The notes under the pieces are model-generated. The model ran no database searches. It saw only the letters and a program-made list of their open reading frames with translations, and was not told the DNA's origin. 64,000 nt of DNA from Siphonodentalium dalli. Taxonomy: Eukaryota; Mollusca; Scaphopoda; Gadilida; Siphonodentaliidae. This document shows positions 1-11,596 of this stretch, one piece after another. The stretch's first letter is position 1; each line of letters begins with the position of its first letter. Where the stretch lies: assembly GCA_032622095.1 (NCBI GenBank), contig CP136068.1:162707465-162771464 (forward strand), read 5' to 3'. Position numbers and translations under genes: made by a program.

Positions 1-7
1 AAAGAGT

Positions 8-288
8 AAAATCCAAGATGGCTGTCGACGGCCATGTTTTTTGGTCGAATGACCCCAAAATTACTCGTTCCCATCTACTTGTCAATATTAACACCCATGA
101 CAAATTTCATGATGATCAGACGAACAGTACGACCTGTAGACCGTTCTAATGGATTGAATATTGAAATCCAAGATGGCCGCTGGTGGCCATGTTTTTTTAT
201 CCAAATGAATCGTTCCGGTCTAAATGTTGATGTCAACAGCTATGTGAAATTTCATAATGATCTGACCAAAGGTACGACCTGTAGCCTG
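8..288. repeat. Two-unit direct repeat, about 156 bp period
   Basis: Each unit opens with AAATCCAAGATGGC (8 and 164) followed by a GGCCATGTTTTTT block, and carries ACAAATTTCATGATGATC-like and ACGACCTGTAG blocks in the same order. The copies are clearly diverged. A related CCAAGATGGC motif recurs near 35213-35245. The open frame across it has no protein-like features. Confidence 0.65.
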
Positions 289-599
289 TATTGTTGACGA
301 ATTACGCACACACGCATACATGTACACACAAACGACAAAGCCATGGCAATAGCTCAAACTTTACAAAGTAAAGTTGACCTAATAATGTGGGCGGTGTAAG
401 GCAGCGTTTGTTTGCATATGGTATCTTGGTGTTGATGATTAACGAAAATACCATACAGCACTAGTCTCCCAGATGCCTCGGGTTTATGTACCATAAGCTT
501 TCTCACCAAGCTTTTTACCCTGCTGGGTAAAACAAGTGTCCCACTTAACCACGGTGCGGTTATCATTGCCACCGCGGCCGAAATGCAACTACCGGTACA

Positions 600-880
600 T
601 CGCGGCTCCACCGGCTATTAGTTAAACTACAGTTGGGCTGCGGTGTATTTGCCATTCGGCCATGGTGTAGTTACTGCTGTGTACATTCATTAAACTGAAA
701 AAAGACAATACAAACCAGAAGTCTAACCACGGTGTACATGCCATGCGGCCCCGTTGTAGTTGCTTTTCGGCCATGGTGTACATGTGTACTTGCCGCTCAG
801 CCGCGGTGCTCAAATGCAGTTACAAACTCTGACACCGCGGTCGAACGGCAAATACACTGCGGTGCCAATGGACACTTGTT
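600..880. repeat. GC-rich degenerate short repeats
   Basis: Variants of GGCCATGGTGTA, ACCACGGTGTACATG and CCGCGGTCGAACGGCAAATA recur on both strands every 40-60 bases in a block far richer in GC than its surroundings. Open frames on both strands follow from the repeat, not from coding constraint. The boundaries are soft. Confidence 0.5.
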
Positions 881-1556
881 TTGTCCAGCAGGGTACATCA
901 GCCAGGGCAACCCAGAAGTTAACGGTCTAACCTGGGCTTCCGAGATGGTAGGGACAACTTGGTTAGTAGGTACAACTTGGGCATGTGAAAGCAAGTCATC
1001 ATAGTAGAAAACCTAGAACATAACACGATTTGTTCTGACTTAACCCGAGGTCAGCCAATAATAGAATGTTTGCGTCATGTGAGTGTTTAGTGATTTATAT
1101 AGCCACACAATGTTGACCGAAACGAAACCTTGCTTGAGTCTTGACAGTTAGTTTTGCAAATGTTCGTATACTAAGTATTGCATTATTATGTATTTTTCGC
1201 AACATTACATTTTCTACCTGGTTTTTAGGCACGTCATTGAAATTTGCATGCATCTTTTTTTATTTCGATTCCATCATTTCCTAATTTCTGATGATTGGTT
1301 GGTGATTATCACAATACGCCTGGGGGGGGGTGAACACTGTGCATGCATACTGTACTAGTAACTATCACAAGTATAACATACTGTGGGAACAACTTAGTGT
1401 ATGTTCAGACGACCACGATACAATCGTAAGTGAGGGAATAGTTTGTTCAGACGATTACAATCTCATCGTACATTATGATAGCATATGTTGTTCTAAAGAA
1501 TGTGATTGACTACCCTACGACCATTGTCAGCTACGATTTTTACGTACACACGGCTG

Positions 1557-2544
1557 TCGGCCTGTAACGATATGCTTGGTCACAATACAATATGTATCGC
1601 GATACGGGGCCAATGATACAATACGTATCATGATAGGCAAAATTTTATCCCACGAGTAAATAGCTATTCAACACTCCAAATTTGCACACTCTCAGGTTGA
1701 GTTTTAATGATAGTTTTTCTAATATTACTGTGGACTTTCATAATTGTTTAGTTATATGTGTATTGTAGTATGTAGTAATGTAGTATGCAGTATGCTCGTA
1801 CACATCCGGAAATACCAGTACAACATGACATATTGATACTGAAGACGGTAAAAGAGTTGAAAAGTTTCTCACTCATCTGTTTATATATCATATAATCACA
1901 ACAGCTGGCTGAGAATGATGTCGTTTCAAATGGTGTGACATGTTGGTCGTAACACCAGTTTTGTAAGAGGTTGCCGTCGAACATAATTTGCAGATCGTTT
2001 TAGTTCTGTCTGTCTTAATGCATGGCTTTCCATCCTCAAATGGTTACGTCCCAAAACCGAAATACTGCCAGATTTTCTACCTGTAGGCCGCTGTCGGATT
2101 GACAAGTTTTAAGCTTTCTTGAGCAGACATCTTTCCACGGCCCACGTGTTGTTGTTTTGCGCAGACGATATATCCAATATACTAGTATTTGATTGATTGA
2201 AATCACAGCAGTTCATCAAATTACACCAATCAGAGCATGGCTTACAGCCTGAGGCTAGGTTACGGAGGTCAGTCATATCACTTCCGCCAACGTTCGTGTC
2301 AAAGGTCAAAGTGCGAGCTCACGGAGACAAAGAAATTTTCAGATTTACTTCCAATAAAACTTCGTAAGCATTCACAGCTTACGGAAACGAACGAGGGGTC
2401 CCAATTTACTTCGGATGGTAACTGCATAATACGGAAGCGGAAATGTATCGTATTGTATCGAAATTACAGACAAATGAATCGCGTATAGAATCATGAATGA
2501 CTAATCGCGATGAATCGAAATCACGATGAATCGTTACAGGCCTA
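1557..2544. mobile_element. hAT-like non-autonomous DNA transposon
   Basis: The ends are inverted: GGCCTGTAACGAT at 1559 and ATCGTTACAGGCC ending at 2542, with further imperfect inverted similarity of ATGTATCG/CGATAC type inside both ends. The 8 bases outside each end (CACGGCTG and TACAGCTG) agree at 6 of 8 positions, consistent with an aged 8-bp target duplication as made by hAT elements. The interior shows no transposase frame. The superfamily is inferred from TIR style and duplication length. Confidence 0.55.
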
Positions 2545-2865
2545 TACAGCTGCGATTACATCGCAAGTGGAGGTAACCAAGGATATCCACATTTCTCATC
2601 TAGAATCAAACAGCGCTTGATATCAATTTATGACCAACGATTTTGATGTTAGCATGCGCAATCGAGCTACCGGTTACTTCCTGCGACGGAAATCGTATCA
2701 ATTTCATGCATTATTGCATAATATTTTTAAACATAACTTATTTAACATCTTCGACTTGCATTAAATTTAATTTATTTTCATGAAAAGGAATAATATGGTT
2801 GTAAATACCGGTATCGAAGGCAGATGACTCTTCTACCCGAGAGGTCTAGATTTCTTGGACACGGT

Positions 2866-2940
2866 CGTTAGACGCAACGTCAAGCTCGGTTAGTCTTTGG
2901 ATGGTTGACTGGGTTGGGTTTCCGGGTGATGCCAATGTTC
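2866..2940 (+). pseudogene. 5S rRNA-related sequence, copy 1
   Basis: CTCGGTTAGTCTTTGGATGG followed by GACTGGGTTGGG and CCGGGTGATG follows the 3' half of metazoan 5S rRNA (intermediate element and box C region) with several substitutions. The first half of 5S is not recognisable. It is followed by a tail (ACTTCTCACTCTCTCG, CTGTTAC) that also follows copy 2. This suits a 5S-derived SINE or 5S pseudogene better than a working gene. Confidence 0.5.
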
Positions 2941-3045
2941 GGTGCAACTTACGCACTTCTCACTCTCTCGTCCTGTTACACTGGGGGCTCGTCTGGCCAT
3001 TAGAGGACTGTCGTGATACAACCTCCAGGTCTCGGACATTAGATG

Positions 3046-3130
3046 CTTTGTCTGATCACCGAGGTTAAGTAACGTGAAGCTCGGTTAGTCCTTGGATGGG
3101 TGACCGGCTTGGAATTATGGTGCGACTCCA
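3046..3130 (+). pseudogene. 5S rRNA-related sequence, copy 2
   Basis: TCTGATCACCGAGGTTAAGT, AACGTGAAGCTCGGTTAGT and TTGGATGGGTGACCGG appear in the order of 5S rRNA box A, intermediate element and box C. The match covers roughly the last two thirds of a 5S gene; the canonical first 40 or so bases are absent or diverged and the 3' end does not pair with a matching 5' end. The shared tail and the copy about 195 bp upstream point to a 5S-headed SINE-like repeat. Confidence 0.6.
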
Positions 3131-3965
3131 TCACTTCTTGCTCTCAGTCTCATTCTGTTACGGTAGTGTTAATTACACTGTACAATCGTCATGCTAATTT
3201 GCTACCGGGTATTGCTATTTTGCATGTTTTTAAATAATACTTGATACATACATGAATCTGTTATGTAATTCAGCAAGCGAAACATTAAATTATATTTGAA
3301 ATAGCAATTTTTTGCGGTCATTTGTGAAATAACCATGGCACAACTTGTGGTAAATTCTTTTTTTTTTATTTCAATTCAAGTTCGAAGTCACTGTCAGTGT
3401 GCGTTTTGTTTTTATTTGGTTTGTCTGCAATATTTCGCCAGTCAGTGTCGACTTTGGCTTTAAGGGCTTTGTGGACCCAATTTTTCCAAAATTTCCCTAA
3501 ATTTTATAGAGTCAGAATAAAGGATTCTGTTCATGTATATTAGTAATTATAGAAACCATGCCCATTGATGCAGCATTTTGAGAGTATACTTCATAGTGGA
3601 TTATGTTAGAAATACAAAATGTGAACTTTATTGAGATTTAAAAAAAAATAATTTACAGGCAATGGTCCAAGAAAAACAAAGTCCAAATTTAAGAATCAAA
3701 TATGGGAATATGTACTGAACACTGTGATGAATGATGTATTACAAAAAGAATATTATATTTCTTGAGTGTTCTTTGATAAAATGACTTTGAACCGGTTGTT
3801 GACAAATGATATACTAACTTCAGAATATGGTTGACTGAGAGGCAGCAGTTAATGGGTCAACCTTTCATGGCTGATGTCGAGTCCGATATGAATGGCTTTT
3901 TACCAGTGTAAACAGGTGTCAAACTTCCACATGCGTGTTCACCCTGAGTGAGTGGTGACCTACTT

Positions 3966-4085
3966 ACTAGAATTACTGTGGAAATATGGTAGCCTAGTGG
4001 TAGGGGTATGATTGAGGATTAGCATTCTATTGTCAACAGAGTCCAGAGCAGTTACAATGGCCAGCTGTTAACCCGTGCCTGCTAC
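3966..4085 (+). repeat. Possible tRNA-like SINE head
   Basis: TGGTAGCCTAGTGGTAGGGG resembles the RNA polymerase III box A of a tRNA-derived SINE. A convincing box B is not visible downstream. It lies between the left arm of the TTAA element and the nested inverted repeat. Confidence 0.25.
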
Positions 4086-4134
4086 CACCCACAGGTACAT
4101 GTAACAAATATTTTATTACTTACTATAAAAAAGA

Positions 4135-4937
4135 AAGGTATGCCATTCTGGCAGCCAAATTTAAATTTGGTTTGGCGCCTTGACCGGCGGGGGTTTATCT
4201 GCACCGATTTAATTCGGGTAAACGGCTAAATATGCAATAACTTACGTATACATACAGTATAATATGCGATTACCACTGCATATGTTGCTTATTTCCTTAT
4301 TCCAATAAAAGTGTATGTATTTGATATCTTAGATGATTTTATATAAGTGACAAGTCAATATTTTGTCCGTATATTCACAGTGAATTGTAGCTGGCCGCTG
4401 ATTGGTTGAAATAAAAAAATACCTCTTTATTTTTGTTCCGTATGTCACATGACTTTTGTTGATACACAAAACGACATGTTGTCAAATATGGACGCCACTG
4501 TGATGAGCAGGCACAATGTTAATTCACCAAATTGATCTCCTCTGTGAGCACATGGCCATGATGGTGACTTCCATCTTCACCCGTCTTCACCACGCTCGAA
4601 GTTGCAACCAGGAAGTAAGTTCAAATTTCCCGCAAATAATCCAGAAATAGCTCGGCCAATCGGTGAACATCAATAATTCACTGCGGGTCCAAGATGAAAT
4701 ACGGATGGATTCCCGATCAAGGTGCAATGTTTTATCGTTGTAAACAGTTAGTAATACCAAATATTGTAAAATTCAAGCAGAGAGGGCACAAGGTAGCACA
4801 TTTCGTATACTAATCTGTTTTTTAACGTAAGTCATAAAACATTTTGCCATTTACCCGAACAAAATCGGTGCAAATTAACTCCTACACGGCCGAATCAACA
4901 ATGGCTGCTCAATCTTGCCACCAGAATGTCCGGCCTT
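4135..4937. mobile_element. Nested foldback element inside the TTAA element
   Basis: AAAGGTATGCCATTCTGG at the left and CCAGAATGTCCGGCCTT at the right are inverted. Inverted similarity continues inwards through GCACCGATTT.ATTCGGGTAAA and CAGTGAATT...GATTGG, giving arms of roughly 280 bases. GCCTG..CTACCACCCACA occurs on both outer sides (4079 and 4969), suggesting local duplication at insertion. The interior has no coding frame. Confidence 0.6.
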
Positions 4938-5455
4938 ATATGTATATAGTATATATATAAAAAAACAAGCGCCTGTGCTACCACCCACATAGCCAACATT
5001 CAAGCAAGTATATATCATTTGTCAACAACCGGTTCAAAGTAATTTTATCAAAGAACACTCAAGAAATATAATATTCTTTTTGTAATACATCATTCATCAC
5101 AGTGTTCAGTACATATTCCCATACGGTATTTGATCATATTTGATTCTTAGATTTGGACTTGGACCATTGCCTGTAAAAAAAAAAAAATTTAAATCTCAAT
5201 AAAGTTCACATTTTGTATTTCTAACATAATCCACCATGAAGTATACTCTCAAAATGTTGCATCAATGGGCTCGGTTTATATTATGACTAATATACATGAA
5301 CAGAATCCTTTATTTGGACTCTATAAAATTTTGGGACATTTTGGAAAAATTGGGTCCACAAAGCCCTTAAGAAATCTATTCTTAGAATGGATTTCATAAA
5401 AAAAAAATATGTACACATTCCTTACCTCAGTTGTGTTCATAATCGTAGGTGTTGA

Positions 5456-6215
5456 GTTATTATACTTCCATGGTGTAACCAAGGAAGTATATTGTTTTTC
5501 TACTGAGGTCGTTTTCCGTTTATTTCGAAATACTCAGAAACTGATTGCAATAGGAACGCGAAATCTCTAGCGAATGTAGGCATCGAAGGTTTACTAAATA
5601 TAATGGTATCACGATTTCCGCCCAATGTTTCTTGGCGGAGTTATGGCCCTTTTTTGATTATTTTTCATTGTTATTATACTTCCATGGTGTAACCAAGGAA
5701 GTATATTGTTTTTCTATTGGGGCCGTTTTCCGTTTTATTGAAAATACTCAGAAACTAATTGGAGGAGGACCGTGAAATCTCTAGGGAACGTAGGCATCTA
5801 GGGGATACTGAAAATGAAGGTATCGCGATGTCGCCAGAACGCTTCGCCACGGAATGAAATTTAAAAAAAAAAAAAATTTCACTATTATTATTATTATTAA
5901 AATACTCAACACTTTTATAATCACTATATTTCGGAAAGTATGAGCAGTAGAAAACTAAAAGTTGGTAAGTATGTTGGGGCAAATGAGTTTTATGCCTTAG
6001 TCGCATAACGAATATTGTCCGCGCTTTCTTCGCAGAGTTATCTCCCCTTATACGAAAACATGTCATTTTATTATCTCGGAAATTATAAGGAGCAGAGCAT
6101 CGAAAATTGGACCGCATGCACAACTCGACATGCCCTACATACCCAACGGCATCAAAACTTGTGTCCGAGCTTTTTCTGAGGAGTTACCGCCCATAAATAG
6201 GCAAACCTCAAATTG
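5456..6215 (+). repeat. Fragments of the composite A/B repeat family
   Basis: Two successive blocks start with the same hairpin terminus (TTATACTTCC, short spacer, GGAAGTATA) at 5457 and 5672. A third block (5880-6215), after an ATT run, matches elements A (11207-11560) and B (40500-40850), including CATTTTATTATCTCGGAAAT and GAGTTACCGCCCATAAA. It is a rearranged partial copy. The open frame on its - strand is repeat-derived and recurs in A and B. Confidence 0.7.
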
Positions 6216-6884
6216 GTTGTACTCAGCTGTTCTTTTGTATAATTGTAGATAACCGAATTCGGTTTTCGCAGTCCTCTTGGTAGTTGTCAGTTCATTGCGA
6301 AAACAAAAACTGTACAGGGTCGGTCATATATTTTTACATTGGGGTAGGGGCAAATTTTTCGAAAAACAAAAATCTTAACGAAAGTAGTCTATTAAGGTAT
6401 GCGCATTCCATGAGTGAAGTTGATCATACAGCAAAACGAAATTCTGAAATCCGATCAGAAACACCAGAGTTGTTGGTCCTGGAAATTGACATTTTTGCGC
6501 TGATCTGCTAACGACCGCAACTCCTCTAAAAGTATCCGACAATAAAAGCCGTATCACACGCTGGTGTGACCGGAATAAAGAGCGCAAGTGGTGCGCCAAA
6601 ATATGCCAGGTTCGGTTCAGTATTGTGGGTTTGGGGAGGGGGTGGTCCCAGGTCCCAATTTGTTTTGGTCTCAGAATCAGATGAAACTTGGAATATAACA
6701 TCTACCGTACAAGCTGATTAGGAAACTGAAAACAGATCGTTAATCCGTTGGAACATGTCGGAGATTTGGTCCCTCAAAGTTTAAAATTGGGCACATATGC
6801 TTGTCAATTTCAAAATGTTATTCGTCTCATAAGTTTTCATAATGGTAACTCGCATTGCGCTGTAATATTACTTGTTATATAGGG
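6216..6884. other. Unassigned sequence
   Basis: No gene, RNA or repeat unit could be supported. Short open frames overlap on both strands without splice context or recognisable motifs. Confidence 0.4.
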
Positions 6885-7690
6885 TTTGTAACCATGCCTT
6901 TGATGATTAGGTCAGTAAGGAACATGGTTGGTAAATATATATGTGAGAGTTATGGAGGCACGGACTCATTATGAGTGGTCATTGCTCATATTTGCTTAAC
7001 TCAGTGAACGTGAACAAATTCTCATTTTTTATCAAAATGGCCATGTGTCGATCGGAATGGTACATTGTCTAGCCCAGACTGTAATGATATTATCCACGAC
7101 CTAACCACATCAGATACGGGGACATCCTTAAAAGGGAAGCCCTTTTCACCGAGAGGTTATGAAGCGTATCAGTCTGAACATGGGTCCGAAATTCTTGATC
7201 TGCCATTCTGCGACCATATGATTAATGGTACTGGCGTATATATATATATATATATGTCAGAGTTATGGAGGCACGGACTCAGTATGAGTGTTCGGTGAAT
7301 AGCAATTCGACCCACATAGGTTGCTATCTTGAAGGGTGTCCTTAGTCGCATTGGTAATGTAACAGCATGTTGTGGTGAAGATGTCGGATATAAAATCAGC
7401 CAAATTACACATGGTTTTATCAGATAGGGGAACAATATATATCTAAATGAGCAATTCCATGGATATGCTATTATGAATATGTCGAGAGATCTGAATGTGT
7501 TTTGATGTTCAGCAGTATCATCCAGACTTTTACTTTTGATGTTTTCATCAGTAAGGATACTGCCTGTTAATACAGAACTATAGATTAGGTGAATGTAAAT
7601 TGGACCCGCACATGTTGATATTGCGAAGGGTTTTACAAGGCGCAATGTTAATGTGACAGCATTTTGTGAGGCAAATATGTTTGGTTAAAT
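6885..7690. repeat. Degenerate tandem repeat, about 300 bp units
   Basis: GAGTTATGGAGGCACGGACT occurs at 6947 and 7259. GGTAATGTAACAGCATGTTG (7350) has a diverged partner near 7641. A short (TA)n run lies at about 7238. These are two to three ageing copies; the open frames on both strands are incidental. Confidence 0.5.
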
Positions 7691-9038
7691 CAGTCACTTC
7701 ATACATCTTTTTGTTCAGCACAAAGCACACTACACATTTAATTGGACAGTTCCATGTAAATATATTTTAGATGTCCTAAGGAATATTCATTTCCTAATGT
7801 AATGACACTGTTAAGATACACTTGAGTCGATCACAAACATATAGTAGCAAATCGATTTATAAACAAGTTTGTGATCCGTTAAAATGTTTTACAATTAAAA
7901 TTACACATAGCTTTGGGCACAGATGTTGCTACTTACAATTGCCACATCCATGCCATATTGGGTGGCAGTCAAAGTAATTGTTGTGCGAGGGGATTGTATT
8001 TGTACTTAACAATGACTAGTGTTTGTGATTGTTTGGAAGAGGCTTTTTAAATAAATAGCGTTTACGTGAAAAATTAAGAATATCTAAATTCACTCGCTAT
8101 CACATCTCTAGATCTTTGCAGATCTATACAGAGAATACTGTCTCCATGCAGTTTTTCGACCTACTTAGACCACATGAACGCGACAAGGGGAGCCATAATT
8201 TTTTTCTCAATGTTGCATACATGCCGATTGCAATAGTATCTAGTAGGTTAATGTTTGTTGTTTGATATGTTGTATTTTCCCGGTCCAAGCTATTTAAAGT
8301 TTTCTTGTGAAATTTTAGGCGCCCAGGCACTGACATACGTACACACCCGCGATAACGATTGGATCATCTGCCTCGGCGTGCATATTTGCATTTTATTTTC
8401 TCTTTTCTATGTTGCTAATTAGCATATTTTCCACATACGCGCCTTTCATTTAAAGCGTAGACATGTATTCGTAAAATTGTGATCTAATTAATGGAGCGGA
8501 TATAATAGTCCCACCTATCACTGGTGTTGGGTTTGAAACGACCGCAATGCATATTTTGATCCGATATAACGTAATTGTGTAACCAACCCCTATAATTGCA
8601 AGGTATATTATACTTCTCAATTCCTAATATACTATGTATTAGAATGTTGACTTGTATTGCATTTTTAGATTATAAATTGAAGACTGATATTGAGACACTG
8701 ACAATCAATGTTATGGATGTACATTATTGCATGTGTATGTTGGTGATTATCACATGTTACTTACATGTACATGTATATAGTGTGGAGTTATCAAGCTGCT
8801 CAATATATTTTGGCAAATAAACATTAATTGTATACGAAAACCTTTGTAGAGTTCTCCCTTAGGAAGATGTTACATCTTTTCAGATCTGCCAATATATAAT
8901 CATACGTGTGTCTATGTATCTGATGTGTACTTACTGCTATTGGCATTTCTGGTTGGAACTTGAGTTTGGTAAGCCGTAGTTAGCGGATGGTAGACGGCAT
9001 GCATTCAGGCTAGTCATAACATTACAACTAAATATTTA
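7691..9038. other. Unassigned AT-rich sequence
   Basis: Nothing convincing was found on either strand. The longest frames lack protein-like composition, and no inverted or tandem repeat was recognised. Confidence 0.4.
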
Positions 9039-9422
9039 CTAGCTGGTGGGCCCGACTTCGTCCGGGCTGTTTCCCCTCTGCTTTCCATCGAAAGGCGCGA
9101 TTTGACCTTGAATTGACCATTTTTAAGGTCAAGGTCAGGTCGGGGTAACGATTCGACCCGTCCAAAACAAACTCTCGACAAAAGTACCCCTAGGTATCAA
9201 AGTTTGTCGAAATCCGTCCGTTTTACCCGATTTGACCTTGAATTGACCATTTTGAAGGTCAATGTCAGGTCGGGGTCACTATTTGACCCGTCCAAAACAC
9301 TCACCGGACAAAAGTACCCACAGGTATCAAATTTCGTCGAAATCAGTCTGGCAGTTTTCCCGGCTATTGATAACAGACAAACAGACAGACAAACAGACAG
9401 AAGTCCCAAAATATATATTAGA
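9039..9422 (-). mobile_element. Non-autonomous Helitron-like element (pearl/HINE type)
   Basis: Read on the - strand it starts TCTAATATATATTTTGGGAC, has a (TCTG/TTTG)n tract, then two tandem monomers of about 130 bp (motifs GACCCGTCC, GGACAAAAGTACCC and TTGACCTTGAATTGACC on the + strand), a GC-rich hairpin GCCCGGACGAAGTCGGGC, and ends CTAG. The flanking bases are A before TC and T after CTAG, the A/T insertion pattern of Helitrons. It encodes no Rep/helicase. The resemblance to bivalve pearl elements is by architecture only. Confidence 0.7.
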
Positions 9423-9989
9423 TATATGAAAGGGAAAATCAGTTCATGAGTACATGTACCAGAAGGAAAGCTCCGATGGAATTTCAACATTTATCTGGGA
9501 GTGTTATACATATACAGAGACCAGAAGGAAAACTCTGAAGGAATTTCAGTTTCAGTCCCATACAGCTGTAAACAAGAACAACATGTCAGAACAAATTGAA
9601 GCTGATACAATGCCTCGATTCAATGCACATAATAGATCATCGAGTGAAAAGGATGAACAGGACATGTCACTCCTAATATAAAATAAATGTGACGGTTTCG
9701 TATTCACCATCAAACGTGTAATTTTCTGGCCGTGTTCCGTGACCAAGTACCACTCCAATTCGAATAAAATGTCTCTGGCAATTGAAATAAGATCTTGTAC
9801 ATCCATGCCTGTCAGTTTATTTCACCATACATGTCAGGCGACCTTTTCACTAACCTCAGTGCGCACACACGTGACTGGATGCACCTAAAATGCTCAATCA
9901 GCTATTTGGGAGCAGGTTACAACATACAAGGATATTACCTGAGTTCAGTTTAACTCAATTGTAACGAAATATATGTTATTTTCCAATAC

Positions 9990-10640
9990 AAGATTGCGGA
10001 ACCGTTTGACAACCCGCCATGCCCGTCCAGCAGTTAAACATCCTGTTTAGCAATGCGGCTGCTGCAGTTCAGTCGATTCTTGTGAATGCAGTTTAGCTCA
10101 ATTTAACGAAGTCAGCAGAGTATAGGTTGTGCAAATGACTTGTAATCGATGGTCCAAGTACAGGGATGGCTCACAGTTGACCGACCTCCACCACAGTTCA
10201 ACAGTTTAAAATCCCATTCAGCACGTTACGTACAGTTCAGCAGATTACCCCGAACGCAGATTAACATTTTTAACGACGATTGTCGGGTATAGGTAATGCA
10301 AATAACTTTTAATCAAATGGACCAAAATCAAATATAGGGAGGGAATACTATTGCACCGACTTTCACCCAGTTTAAAATCACGTTCGGCACTTCATCGGAT
10401 ACTGTTCAGCAGATCCCCCGAAAGTAGCTTAACCGATTTCTAACTATAGGATAGTCAGGTATAGGTTATGCAAATGACTTACAATCGATGGGCCATAACT
10501 AAGTACAGAGATGGAACACAATTAACATTTTAACGGACATCCACCCCTGTTCAACAGTTCAAAATCGCGTTCAGCAAATACTCGATTACAGTTTAGCAGA
10601 TTCCAACGAACGCAGTTTAACCGATATTTAATCCAGTTTT
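9990..10640 (+). repeat. Degenerate tandem repeat, about 170 bp units
   Basis: GTATAGGTTATGCAAATGAC variants occur at about 10117, 10285 and 10458 (spacings near 168 and 173), each followed by ATCGATGG, CAGTTCAACAGTTTAAAATC and CAGTTCAGCAGATT blocks. There are close to four units, moderately diverged, with no coding content. Confidence 0.75.
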
Positions 10641-10651
10641 TTTTATTTAGA

Positions 10652-10669
10652 CTCTCTCTCTCTCTCTCT
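10652..10669. repeat. (CT)9 microsatellite
   Basis: A pure CT dinucleotide run directly follows the 170-bp repeat block. Confidence 0.9.
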
Positions 10670-11158
10670 GAAACCCATACTTTCGGAACAGCTTGCATCT
10701 TAATCTACGCCAATATTATAATTATCAAACTGAGCGGTGTATCCTCCACCAATGAAACTACTGACAGATACTGACTCCGAACTTGACAGAATTTTCAAAA
10801 TCCCTCAACATGCTTTATAATATTTTGCTCTAGAATACGATGGCATCCTATCTCTACCAAATATAATCGAAGCCTTATCTCATAGATCGAATACTGCCAT
10901 ATAATATGGAATGAGTTAAGTATTATATCTCATTACCTTATTATAGTATCCGACAAGCCAAATTTCGTGGCAGAATGTTGGCATCCTTGGGAGGTGTGGT
11001 AAGTGGCCCTAAAATATATCCCCACCGAATCGATCTAAACGTTTGGTTTGGGGCACCGCACTGTCAGTCGGTTAGTAACATGATACATTAGAATAGCATA
11101 AACACTGCCACGCTTGTTCGAACTATATGATATATAGAGAACACCCATTGAAATGCCG

Positions 11159-11560
11159 ATACCATGGAAGTATATCTGATTTGATGAAATCAGACCTCTA
11201 GTTATTATTATTATTATTCTTATTATTATTATTATACTTGACACTTTTGTAATCACTATTACTCGAAAAGTATAAGAAGTAGGACACTAAAACTTGGTAA
11301 GTAGGTTGGGGTACATGAGTTCTATGCCTATGGCCCATAACGATTTTGTCCGCACTTTCACCGAGGAGTTATCACCCTTTATTTGAAAAAATGTCATTTT
11401 ATTATCTCGGAAATTATAAGAAGCAGAGCATCGAAAATTAGACCGTATGCACATCTCGATATGCACTACTGCCCACGGGCATAAAAACTTGTGTCCGCGC
11501 TTTCCCTGAAGAGTTACCGCCCATAAACAGGGACACACTACACACCAGGATGAATAAACC

Positions 11561-11596
<36 letters not shown>

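Larger units (their letters stand above)
3464..5366. mobile_element. TTAA-flanked foldback element, piggyBac-like
   Basis: TTAA stands directly outside both ends (3460-3463 and 5367-5370). The termini are inverted copies beginning GGGCTTTGTGGACCCAATTT, and the inverted arms extend about 350 bases each (3464-3815 and 5005-5366) with small indels. TTAA target duplication is the hallmark of the piggyBac superfamily. No transposase frame is present, so this is a non-autonomous derivative with very long TIRs. A second inverted-repeat element sits inside it. Confidence 0.7.

Noticed and set aside
9043-9085. Hammerhead ribozyme in the CTGGTGGGCCCGACTTCG hairpin
   Set aside because: A CTGATG-like start and a stem II are suggested in the related copy, but the invariant GAAA and the third stem are missing. 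The hairpin plus CTAG end is better explained as a Helitron terminus.
11287-11562. Open frame on the - strand conserved with 40453-40776 and 5755-6123
   Set aside because: Conservation follows from the shared repeat block, and the frames start or end in simple-sequence runs.
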